From the NCBI GenBank assembly GCA_033964015.1, contig CM066918.1, forward strand, positions 22,155,387 to 22,219,386: a DNA stretch of 64,000 bases, given 5' to 3'. A model generated the notes under the pieces. The model was not told the origin of the DNA, did no database searches, and worked only from the letters and a program-made list of their open reading frames with translations. Below, piece after piece: positions 10,427-22,600 of this stretch. Position numbers and translations under genes: made by a program. Numbering within the stretch: the stretch's first letter is position 1; each line of letters begins with the position of its first letter. The DNA is from Scolanthus callimorphus (taxonomy: Eukaryota > Cnidaria > Anthozoa > Actiniaria > Edwardsiidae).

Positions 10427-11018
10427 TGGAATATAGTTAATAATGCTTCTCTTCTGACGTAGAAATTATTTGTTTTTGTTTTCAGTCCCTTTGCCTAAAT
10501 ACACGCCTTAAAAAACGGGCACATCAAACGCACGCCTTTCATATTAAAAAATTGCCTAACGATAAATGAACTTGGGTGCTGTCATGAGTAACGGAACTTT
10601 CAATGTAACAATTATTTATTTTCACACGTTTCACACCAGGGAACAAACTAGTGATCTGCCCTCCAAAGTGTCCTAATTTATGCACATTGAAGTGTGTCGG
10701 TCGCAAATCCGGTTAATATCGAACGAAATAAATTTTAAATTTAAGTTTAAATGGAAAATGTTAACGCCACAGGGTATTCCTATCAAGAAGGAAGATTGTC
10801 TCCATCCGTGCTAATAAAAAACACACGGAAAAGTCCACTCTAGATTAAAGGATTTGTTTAACGACTAAAAAAAACCCAGAATAATCTGTGTGGATGTAAT
10901 TTCAGATACCGTTATATTTAAAAGCGTTCTCTTTGATGAGACAAAGATCGTACTGATATAAAAAAGGAATACATTTTTAGGCAGTCACACTTTTATTTAT
11001 ACAAATTAGATCAATTAT
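10427..11018. other. 3' flank of the 336-codon ORF, otherwise empty
   Basis: No further exon seen. AATAAA (near 10,728) lies on the + strand and could serve as its polyadenylation signal. Confidence 0.4.
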
Positions 11019-11424
11019 AGGGAGAGTTCATTATTTGTAGGGAGTACCGGGGTGGCTAAAAATACTACAGAAGCAAATATTTTTTTTTCGGACAAAGCCA
11101 CCGGGGTATAAAATTTATTGCCTGTCAACTGAACTGGGGTATGTAAATTTTAATCAATTTGAAATTCAACATTTCGCTGCTACAGAGGCCTCTTTTCCTT
11201 TGTATTTTCTGGGCTAACGGAGGTGAAGAGGCCTCTGCTTACAGGAAAATTCAATACAAAACTCATAGAAAACATTACAGTCAGTTAGTAATGTGAATGT
11301 AATGTTCATATCAATTGCTATTTTTTAACAGGTATTTAACATTCAAGAAAAAATTGAAGTTTATACAAGGGTAGAAACAAATATAGTCCAGCCCGGTACT
11401 CCCTATGAATAATGAACAATCCCT
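11019..11424. mobile_element. Inverted-repeat element, ~406 bp
   Basis: Left end AGGGAGAGTTCATTATTTGT and AGGGAGTACCGGG; right end CCCGGTACTCCCTATGAATA and AATGAACAATCCCT, the inverse. Interior phrases GAGGCCTCTTTTCC and GGTGAAGAGGCCTCTG also face each other, so the whole unit is a decayed palindrome. Confidence 0.8.
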
Positions 11425-11614
11425 TTTTTAACAAGGCACCGTATATGCAGCTGAATAATGTTCAAGCTTTTTAAAGCTTTTGAAAGGTAAAAATGTAAAA
11501 ATTCATAAAATGAAATTTTTCACGACATTCATTTGATACAGTCCTAAAGTATATTTCTAAAACCTCAAATGACGCGTCAACTGTTTTCCTAGGTCACTCA
11601 TTTTCTGTAATTTA

Positions 11615-12224
11615 ATTAAGGTGACTTATGCGAAAGTCAGAGCGCATTTCGCGAAAATATATTTTCGTCTACAACTTTAAGAATATGCTCGCTATGAACT
11701 TCAATCTTTGAAAATATAAACAGGTATCTTTTGGTAATATATACGCATTATCAGATCTCTATTAGCGTTAATACTTTTAATAATATCTGAGCTTAAATGG
11801 ACCCCTTCGTTGAGAGATCAACCCCGCGCAAAAAAAAGTAGCTGGTATTTTTGAACGAAACTCCCTTAATCATATCGAAGTCAGTTGGACTAAGTGTTAA
11901 CGAAGTTTCAGAAAATTCGTTGTAAGCAATGTGCCTATTTTAGAGTTTTAGTTGTGTTTTTGGCCCATTTTTCTAAATATGCACTTTGCTTCCAACGAAT
12001 TTCTTGAAACTTCGGGGTTGATCTCTCAAGGAAGGGGTCCATTTAAGCTCAGATACTATTAAAAGTATTAACGCTAATGGAGATCTGATAATGCGTACAT
12101 ATTGCGAAAAGATACCTGCTTATATTTTCAAAGATTGAAGTTCATAGCGAGCATATTTTAAAGTTGTAGACCAAAAATATATTTTCGCGAAATGCGCTCT
12201 GACTTTCGCATGAGTCACCTTAAC
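11615..12224. repeat. Large inverted repeat, two ~212-bp arms
   Basis: Arm 11,615-11,826 (TTAAGGTGACTTATGCGAAA to GAGAGATCAACCCC) is the reverse complement, with few mismatches, of 12,013-12,224 (GGGGTTGATCTCTC to TTTCGCATGAGTCACCTTAA). The spacer also pairs in part (CGAAGTTTCAGAAAATTCGT against CGAATTTCTTGAAACTTCG), with an unpaired ~70-bp segment on the left side. Probably a palindromic DNA transposon with an internal insertion. Confidence 0.85.
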
Positions 12225-12661
12225 TTTACACGCTTTTTCTAGCACTTTAATTTTAGGTTAAATTTCCACCTTCGCCAAGCTCCTGACCCCGCACGATTTA
12301 AGATATCGGCCTCAAATTTTCTGTGTCGTTAGAAAATGATCACAACTAAAAAAGGGAATTTTTTTATTTTTTACTTGAAAAAGATTTTATGATAAATTTT
12401 GCGGCCACAAACTGTAAAAAATGCGACTTTCAACTTCGTGACCTAATATTTTCGTAAATATGCAAAATATCGAAAATCGCTGACACGGTTTTGCAGTTTA
12501 TTTCTCCGAGATTGAAATCCGACAAAGTGTAAAATTGTGCAACAAACCGCTAGTGGTCTGGAGCTTCTCAAGTAAACAAGGTAGTTTTTAGTTCGGGGTC
12601 TTAAAAATACAAAAAATTTAATCTTCGATAAACTAAACAACTCCATAAGATATAGCAATAT

Positions 12662-12935
12662 TTTAGCTTTAAAATGATTTATTATATAGACACGAGTGTT
12701 TTACTGGGAAATATGTCGCGCGTATTATTCATTCGAAGTGCATCCGGGAACTTTTTTTACATATTTTTGATATCCTCACGTGTGAAGGATCATCGTGACG
12801 TCATAGCCCAAGTTTTCAGTTTTTGTCTATATAATAAAAATAAAATTGCGCTCGTTCGTAAAATATTGCTTTTGCCACTCGAAAATAAAATTCATATCTT
12901 CGCGCCACCGTGTAATATCCTCTATATATAGCTCA
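12662..12935. mobile_element. Non-autonomous element, second copy of the 5,438-5,695 family
   Basis: Begins TTATTATATAGACACGAGT, ends CACCGTGTAATATCCTCT, with the same internal order of phrases. This copy is longer by a segment around TGACGTCATAGCC. Confidence 0.75.
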
Positions 12936-13827
12936 TTGTCATAGCATAAATTGCGACGCGACGAGAATTTTTTTCCAAAGACTTCCCTCTCAGGTTTACA
13001 GAGACCTTAAACAGAAGAAGCTGCATTTGGAAAGAAATTTAACAAGCCTATAACAAACGAAACAAACTTGCATTTTGTTCAGCATTCAGTCCATAATAAT
13101 ATTTAAAATTATAATATGCATGGCCATTTTTAACAAGCTACTGATGCAAATAAATTGCTCATGTTTCTTTAAATTCTTCTAATTGAAAAATAATGTAAAG
13201 CACTATTGAGCTCCAAGCTGATGTAAAAAGCTCCATTATAAATGGATTTTGTTTATGAAAACCTAAGTAGTCATATCCTGCACTTATATGTTTTAAGTCC
13301 AAAGCATTTACAGAAACATGAAAATATGAAAAAAGTGAGATCGAGAAATAATTAACAACTATCCTCCAAAGGGGAGGTGAATAGTGGTGGATATATCGAG
13401 ACGCAAAGGCCCCTCCCCTTTGGGAGATAGTCCTTTTAGTATATACCAAATCAGTAGAACTGAAATACAGTGGATTAAGATTAAAAACACAGTATTGCTT
13501 GCAAAATGAGCAGTATAGTATAGTGTTTGATACCTACTTTTTCACACCCCTGCCCCATTGTTCTCTCTCAGTGCACAATATCACAATTGCTGGTGACACC
13601 CTCATGAAGCATTAAGATACCTGGAAAAATAGGAGCAGTCTTTTTTGGCAGATAAATTAACAGGGGTAAACTTATACACACTGAACTGACCACACAGCAA
13701 TATGTTTAATACTCTAGAATGAAATAAGTTTATTCGTCATACAGGATGACATAGTATGAACACAGGTTCAATACTTGTAAATAATTGCATTCACTTTTTA
13801 TAGAAAACCTCATTCAAATGCACAGCA
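12936..13827. other. Intergenic, no gene recognised
   Basis: Contains one short inverted pair at 13,363-13,432 (CCTCCAAAGGGGAGGTGAAT facing CCCCTCCCCTTTGGGAGATA) and no supportable exon. Confidence 0.4.
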
Positions 13828-14196
13828 GCGGCCCGGGGGGGACTCCCCATAAAAACAGATGGGGGTGCTTGTCGGGAAAATTGATTTCAACCCTAAGGGA
13901 TAGCAAAATGGGTGTGGCCAACAGTGAATTTTACCCCTAAGAGATAGCAAACTTGATGCAGAAAATCCTAATGTTTTTGCGGTCCTTGAAATTACCATCA
14001 AAACAATTTGAAACAATTTATTCAGTGTTGTCGCTGAATTTCTAGGTCACTTTTGGCGTGAGACCCCCTTAGGGATAGCAGATTCTTTGGACACCCCTAA
14101 GAGATAGCAGTTAAGTGAATTTTATACCCTAAGGGATAGGAGGAGCACCCCGCACCCCCGTCTATGTTTATGGAGAGTCCCCCCCCCTCCCGGAAG
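13828..14196. mobile_element. MITE with CCCGGGGGGGACTCCCCATA-type ends
   Basis: Left end GGCCCGGGGGGGACTCCCC, right end GGAGAGTCCCCCCCCTCCCG. Inside is a short direct repeat family CCCTAAGGGATAGCA / CCCCTAAGAGATAGCA repeated about six times in both orientations. Confidence 0.8.
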
Positions 14197-14199
14197 CAG

Positions 14200-16680
14200 C
14201 GGCTAGTAAACTATATCATGCTTAGTAAGTGCAGTGGGAGGTACATTTCTCACACTTTTGCAGTACATTCTCAGTAAAATGTTGATGAGCAACAATCGGG
14301 GCACAAAATTATTATTGGATTGAAAATTTGCATAACAAATTTTAATTCGCATAACAAATTTGATGCCTCGAAAAACAGAAACATATAAACAGTGAGTTGA
14401 ACATGTAACAGCGTGACAACCTGCGAACAACTCGCGATCAATAAATACCATATTTGGAAAGCATCAGGTTCTTTGTTTAGCCAATGAGCAAAGGGATATT
14501 TGATTCCTCGTGTTTTCTATAAAATAATGCACGCAAACTCCACAACAGAACAAAAGCACAAAATGAGTTCAGATAACTGTTTTACTTCCATTCTCAAAAC
14601 CCATCAAAAATATTTTAAATCATAACTTTTGCTGTTCTCCTAATATGATTCTCGTAATCATATTGGCTGATTTGCCATTTTGCCAGTGCAGACAACACTG
14701 TTTGCATCAACATGCGCGTGCGCTTCTAAACCAATGGAAAAAAGTTTGAATGCGCATGCAATCCCAATGGAAAAGTTTTATATGAATTTTGATTGGCTGC
14801 AGGCAAGGGCATTGTTTTCAAATATGGTGTTTAGTGATTCATTCGTCTGTTACACGTTTCAACTAAGTTATATGTTTCTGTTCAAAACCAAAGGCTGAAT
14901 GAATTTTCGAGGAAATTTATGGGGCAGCAAAATTTTGCTGACGTTTTTCGATCAAATTCAACAAACTTCGTCAAATTTTGTTCTAGTTGCTTTTTGCTGG
15001 TAGTGTAGGTGGATAATTTTTTTCCCAAAAAAATATATTATTCACTTTTACTCTAAAAAGGGAGTGAAAGCACACCCAGTAGTCTACCCCCTGTATCGCC
15101 TGCCCCTTGCCATTCAACCCTTCAACAGCAGATGTTGAATTGATTGTTGTTGATTCAAAATGTGTTGAAGGTATGCAGGCAGGGTTCCAAATTCCCACAA
15201 GCTAACTCAATATTAAATGCAAGCAGAATTTGCAATTATCGAGTGTGGAAAAAAATGTGCTCACATTTTCTAGCGAACTGCCTCTTATTTGCTTAAAAAA
15301 ATAATTTCAAATAAATAAAATGCCTCAGCCCTGATCTCTGTTGTCTCTGTTGTTCATTTTTCTGCTTTAACTTAAAATCTTGTGGCTTGCCCATTTAGCT
15401 TGTAGATCTCATCTCTACAAGATAAATTCATCTTGTGACTAAAAAAAATGAATTTCTAACCCTGGCAGGGGTGTCAAACTAGTTCAACATTGTTGGACTA
15501 GCATGTGAGTGTGCAATGAACCACTGTTGGACTAGCATGTGAATGTGTAATGAACCACTGTTGGACTAGCATGTGAACATGTAAAATATAAATGTTGCTG
15601 GCCAACTCTCCCAACAGTTGCAGCTTGTGAGCTGAGTTATGCTAGCTTGGTGCGTACATAAAATGATCAATTCTGACAGTGATGTTGGTTACTGCCAGAG
15701 TGGTTCTTTGACATCCCCCTGGAAACTGGTGAGTAGAGAAATAAAGACGAGATGAGACCTTGGTTGTCTCATTCGAAGTGAAGCACAGTACAACAAAGCA
15801 AGTTCAAATAACGATGTGTGTCGACCACGATCCGAAAATTCAGGGTGAACCTTCTTAAACCAAATTAATTCGCTTTTGTCACTGTGCCGCCATTTTGTTT
15901 ACGGAATGTCCCAGCAAAGCAGCAAAAAGCAATGAGCCAAATCAACTGTTTGGTTCTAAAACAAATAAGGAGTACTTTTTGGTAGCTTGGTCGACATTTG
16001 TACCATAAATCCCAGCATCAGGCTTCGCTTTACCCGCGCCCTGATTGGCCTCGTTTCCATGCTGAATAAAATCGGCTGCAAAATTCAAGATGGCGCTCGT
16101 GTGACAAATGCGAAATCAGCCAAGTTACTTAGGACAAATACTCCTAATTTTCTCCTAATTACGGGAGGAGCTGTCAGCGGTGTTTGACTCGGGACCTTTA
16201 ACGGTCTATTAAATGGGAGGTAGAGCGACCGATCTAAAACCTTACACTACAGGTCTATGACGTGTGTAAAGGGATGCGGGAGTGGGAGAGAGCCGGGGAG
16301 AGAGAGAGTTCATAGAGTTCGCACTCTGTTCATAGCTAGTAAGCAATGAATGAGAAAAAAGCCATTAAAATAGGCTATCAGCTAGTTATCTAGATCCTAG
16401 ATATTTTTGAAAGTTTACGACTTACCAAAGGCGAAGAAACTCTCCATTTGCAGCCCAGCTCAGGTAGGTAGTGTTTCTGCCGCGCAAATTCAAACCTACC
16501 AGCATGCCTTGCGAGACATGAGCCGCACGACCGGCCAGGTTACCAAGGGAGGCGTCAACATCCAAGATGGCCACTTCCTGAAGCTCAACTCACAAATTGC
16601 CAAAACTACTGGCCAAAAACACGGGAAAAAACGGTACTACGGGTCAAAATTAGGGTAAAGACGACAACATCTACATCAGG
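14200..16680. other. Intergenic region upstream of NCKAP1
   Basis: No coding exon recognised. A ~49-bp unit with GTTGGACTAGCATGTGA is repeated three times at 15,492-15,585. Close to the gene, AGATGGCG-type words occur at 16,088 and 16,563, and a GA-rich run (GGAGAGAGAGAGTT) at 16,295. The true NCKAP1 promoter and any 5' UTR exon cannot be placed. Confidence 0.45.
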
Positions 16681-19600
16681 ATGGATCGCGGGTTGTCTGT
16701 TACTGAGCAGAAACTCGCGGAAAAGCTCACGATTTTGACTGAAAGGGGCGAAGGAATGTTGACTAGAATTTACAACATAAAGAAGGTAAATTTAACCTTA
16801 TCTAACATAACTTGTAGTAAAGAACATCAGTTTGTCTTCTACGCGAATTCGATTATCAGAACCAAGGAGGCCAATATTCTCTAAGGATGAAGTCAGCTCA
16901 ATTAATAAATCAGAAATAAATAATTGGTAGAAGATTGCTGAATTCCGTGAGCGTGTTTATGCTTTCAAAAAGTTATTGTAAGAACCATTCATGCCTAACC
17001 TTCGATAGTGATTTGTTTGCAGGCATGTTCAGATCCAAAGTCGAGGCCGGGATTTCTTACAGACAAAACTCTCGAGCCTGCAATCAAGTATATTATACGA
17101 AAGTTTCCTCAAATGGACACGAAGGTGAACAACATTGACTTATACTGTAGTAATGAACCCTGTACCACATTTAGTTGCTCACGCATTTCCAAACAAAGCA
17201 CGTCTGATAATAATTGCCATGTATGTTACGTATTTGTTTTGCTTCGCAGGCACCTCAGCTGCAGCCAATACAAAGCTTACAAAACGAAGTGGTGAAAGGG
17301 TTGTCTAATTATTATTTTACCTTTGTTGATATCATGGAATTTAAGGTAAAGTTATTTCGGATTAAGAATATATTTTATTATGGTTTTCTTTTTCCCATTG
17401 CCGAACTGTGTATTGACGTCCATGCTGGGAACTAGGTTGCACTGCCATTTGTTACCAGAAACCCAGGCAAAACAATCATTTGTCTAGGGTTTTTACTGGA
17501 GGGGCATGTCTAGGGTTTTTACTGGAGGGGGGGGGGGGGGGGGGAGGAGGAGTTCATGGCCCCCCTTTCTGAGGAGATGTTTCCATACATTTACTGTATT
17601 TCGCTGAAGGAAATTCAAAATTTTCTGCTACCCTGCCTTTTCTAAAAATCCTGATGATATAGGACAACATAGGTAACAGGGGTAACATGGATAAAAGGGA
17701 TAACAGAGATAACATGGGTAACACGGATAATACACAAGTAACAGGGATAACACAGGACCCCTGTTACGGGTAACACCAAGGGGGTAACACTGATATTGGT
17801 TTCCTAAATCGTGACTCATATGAAAGAAATGCCTGAAAAAATGAATAGACATGTGCAGAATCAAATGATGGTGAGCTCGTTTGACAAACAGTACATATTT
17901 GTTTTTTCTTTTACAGTACTGTAATAAATGTATGCCTCATCCTTTTCTCCTGCAGCTCTTGAAAGTTTTTGCCCCTTTATATCCTATTGTATGGAAATAC
18001 ATATTCTTGTTGATATTTCAGGATCATGCTTGTGAACTGCTAACAGCAATAGATGCCAGCTTTGTACACTTTGACATTGTAAGTTGTAGTATAGTACAAA
18101 AATGTATTAGTACAAAAAAGCATTTGACAGTAGGAGGAATAATAATATATGGTACAGCCTATTGCATTTGACTGTTTAACCCCAACAGTTCGCACGTTAT
18201 GTTAGAACGTTGGAACATTGTGTTTCTAGGATGGAACGAGATGTTTCTATGGAGAACCAGAGTTCTGTCTTCTCTGATTGGTCAGTGAAAATAAACATGG
18301 TAGTTGCCCTTAGAAACATCTCACTTTTTCTCTCACAACGCAACTTTCAAACGTAATGTGCGAACTGTTTGGGTTAACAGTTTTCAGAGAGTATAGAGTT
18401 GTGAACTACGCCATGTTAATTCTCCAAAGAAGTGTGTAGTTGATTACAAGCATGCGTCTGTGATGTCATAAATAGTGTTCTTAATTATTCTTCAGTATAT
18501 ATTTTACAACAACAGTCAAACGCAATCGGCTGTACAATCATGTGTTAGACATCCTGTTGATGCTGAACTTGAATTTACTTTTATTTAATTTTGCTCATCA
18601 GACTTTAAACTTTGGGCTTACCAAAGCATATCTGGATTTGATAGTAATCCTGTCATCCCTAATGATCATGGTATCACGTGTAGAAGATCGCAAATCTGTA
18701 CTTGGATTATTCAATCATGCTTTTGAAATGAGAAATGGAAGAAGGTTTGTATAGCTTTATTTTTTTGCACTCTGCCCCCTGGTCATTTGGCTATTGTACC
18801 CAATAATGTAATATTATACAGCTACATGATGTATTTCAAGAGGCATTGTCAGATGCTATGCTCACCAAGACCACAAAAGTTGTCTGGGTAGGAGGCCTTT
18901 GATTGACCACTCTTTGAGTACTCAAGTTACTAGTTAACTACTGGATATTAGAGCAGATTTCAGATGGCCATCGTGAAGGTAAACGCAATTATGTAATCAG
19001 TAGCCAATCAGAAACAATTAGAGTAATTATAAGTTACTGTTGAATGGTTTCCAGCCCAGCCAATCAGGAGCCGAACCAATTCAGGATTACTTGTAGTCAC
19101 ACAATTGCTCTTGAATTTGATTGACTAGTAATTCCTTGCTTGTAATTAGTTCGCAATTTGATTGGTTTATAGAAATAAGCAGCCAATGAGAAAGCAAACC
19201 AATTGCAAATGCAATGAAATCACGACAGTCATCTGAAATCCGCTCTAATAGCTAGGCCCATTGCCAACTGGTGGCCTTATTTTTGTGGCTGAATAACATT
19301 CTTATGCTCTTGCCTGACAACCTTAATAGGTCTCTCTGAATGCTCATGATTCCATGAAATGGAAACAGCTCAAACAGAACATCTAACAGCTCAAAACTGC
19401 AGCTATTTTTATTCAAGCCATAAGACTTTCAATATATGAAAACTTGGGAGTGATGATGGGCCTTAAACAAAGCTTGTTACTTAGTCGCTGTTGCTAACTC
19501 AATCTATGCCCATGATAAAAGGTCATTGTGCAATTCCAGAAAAATTCCAAATCCCCACATTGGACTGAATTGGAAATTCCAGAGGGGTGGGGGGTCAATT

Positions 19601-22600
19601 TACCTGTTATTTTCTATACAAATGTATTTTTCTTTGGAAATTCCAGAGGGGTGGGGCTATGGATTTTTTCTGGAATTGCACATTGCCATTCTTGATTTTG
19701 ATGATAGTTCATTGTCTTTGTTTCTCTACCTGAGCAGTGAGGAGTCATTTCCAAGACTTGGCCAAATGATTCTAGAGTATGAGAACCCTATCAAGAAGCT
19801 GGCAGAGCAGTTTGTCCCTCACCAACAGGTCTGTATATGTGCAATATTATATTAATTTTTATTGTAAGCAAATTATTAAGAACCCAATAGTCAAAACAAA
19901 AATCACAGCTGAAGTGGTTTGAATATTGAACAGAAATGTTAGATGTTTCAGAGGCTTGATGTAAAGGTTGTCTGGCCTGAACAAATCTGCAGGATCATAT
20001 CATACTCTTTTGCCTGCCTTTTCAACAACAGACAATCAGGAACAATGGAAGAAACGTGTGGGGGGGAGGCACTGTATGAATATTTTTCTTCCTATGTTCT
20101 CTGCAATGGCGTTTCTTCCCTGCAATAGGGGCTATAGGAGCATGCTCCCCAAGAAAAAGTTTGAAATTAAAGGCTGCATCTACTAGACAGCTGGAAATGC
20201 ATAAAAAGCTGGTGGTCGATTCATAAAATTTGGCTGAGATAATCTAAGCAGTTGGTAGATGAAAAAAAATGTGACATGAAACAGGAGAAAGGTCCAGCAC
20301 ACTTTCAAAATGCACTTGGACTAATTATTATAAATTTGGAAAACATCAGGTTATTGCTTTTCTATTTTGGTCCACTATCAAAATATTATTGGGGAGCATC
20401 CCCCCCCCCCCCCCAATTTTTGGGGTCAATGCATGTGCAACAAGATTGGCTCCAAGACAGGTCTACAGGTACAAGGGAATCAGCCTTTGTGATAACTACT
20501 TTAGTGTGTGTTCAATAACTTGTAGCCACAATTTTGAATAAAACTGGCTGATTCCATTGAACTTGCAAAATGTACCTGTTTGTGATTCTGTCTGTAGTTA
20601 ATGGGCAAAACTAATAAATAAAAATTATAAATTTAATAAATTAAACTGTTGCTTTTTTGTTTTCCAGAGAGTCTCAACAGCTCTGCAGTCCTTACATGAA
20701 ATCTATGGCAGGAAAACCATGTCAGGGGAACAGGTAAATATTATACTACTACTACTTCTTCTGTAGAAAACTAAATAAAACATGAAATCACCTGTTTTTG
20801 TTTCAGTGGAGACAAGGTCAGATACTAAGCATCATCAGCACCCCAGCAGCAATGCTGAGCCCTGCACAAAGTGATGTAGTAAGTATTTAATAATATGTCA
20901 TTATACGCATGGTTCTCGTAGACACTTTCATACCATATGGTAGGGGCTCTGAACAGAGAGGTGCATGAGAGCAACATCCCACCAGTAGACCTTAGTGGGC
21001 TCAACATGGAGGACAAGAAGCAAGCGATCAACTGTTGATTTCAGAGAAGGTGTCATTTGCAGTCGATGATGATGATGTAGGGTGTATCCCTGGGCTCCAA
21101 ATGGACCTCACCCTTACCAACAATAATCCAGTCCAGAAGAATTTCATCTTGGACTGCATCCCTTATATTATTATCCAGAGGTTAAAGGTAATATTAAGGA
21201 TTTACTCAATCGAGGGTTTATACAGTACAACCGTCTAAGTCCTCATTTTCTAGCAGCATGGTTTGTGTCAGGAAAAAGGATGGAGGGTTAAGACTATGCG
21301 TGGATTATCATGAACTCAACAGGAATTGCTTGACTGCCACCTGATACCTAGAATTCAGGAAATGCTAGATTCGTTGGGGGGTATGGCCTGACTTGCTATT
21401 CCATACTTAGATGGTTTTATAAACCTTTAACCCCTGTATATACGGTAAGAGACACAGGATCTAGATGAAATTCTTCTGGACCGGACAATCGTCCATTTGG
21501 AGTCCAGGGATACACCCTACATTGTCGTCCACGACTGCAAACTACACCCTCTCTGCAATAAACAGGTTGATCACTTGCTTCTTGTCCTCGGTGTTGAGTC
21601 CGCTCACAGTACATGAACGTCAAATGCTCCTTGGACTTCCCGTACCTTGTTACTGTGGACTGCATTACATTTAAATTATCTAATCAAATGATGTTTTTTT
21701 TTTTTCAGCCTGCAGTAGAATATCTTGGTATGAGTACAATACAGAGATGGATTATGAGTAAGTTCAAACTACATCAGCAGTTCTACTCGTATAATGCAAA
21801 AACGTTTTCATATCATATGGGATTCCATGAAATGATGGTACACTTCCCAAGGCAAAAATGCCCTCCACTTCTTTGGTATTTCACAAAATTACTACTCCCT
21901 ATTGTATGTGGAATGCTTTCAAATTATTGTGGCTGCTTCCAAAAACATGGCTTCTGGTATTTCCAGCCATCGCGTCCCTGCTAAATTTGGGGAAATCCCG
22001 CGAAATATTTCAAAGCACAGGAGATCATGCGAAATCCCACGAAATCCATAAGAATTTGCTATAAATCTCAAAGAATGATAATGACACAGCATATTTGAAA
22101 CTCGTTTTGGCTTTTTGAGTTATCTACTTGCCTTAAAAACAAGGTAAACCTGCAAATTTAACTCACATTTTTTGCCACTGACTCGAGTACAACGACATTC
22201 AAAACAAGCAGGCATTTTAAATTTCGCGAAAACTGGATACTAGCCAAGATGTAAGAAGCGTTCCTTTGGGCGCATTTCTCAGCGCATTGTTGTTGGAATA
22301 GCAAATGATTACCTTTGTTATATAAAACCATTCCTAGGGACACACAATAGTAATTGCCTCAACCCATGATCACAATATTTCGCGACAAGTGACTAAGTTG
22401 TACATTCGTTTTTCATTAAAACGTTAATTGAAAATATATCACGCAACCATTTCCTCCAAAATTTTTTTGTAAAATTCCCAGGTTATCTGCCATTTTTTTC
22501 ATGCAAATTTGACCCGCGGAAATCTGTCGCTTTTTTCCCACGAATTTCAACCTAACAAAAACGCGAAATCGGTCGTTTTTCTCGCGAAATCGGCTGTTTT

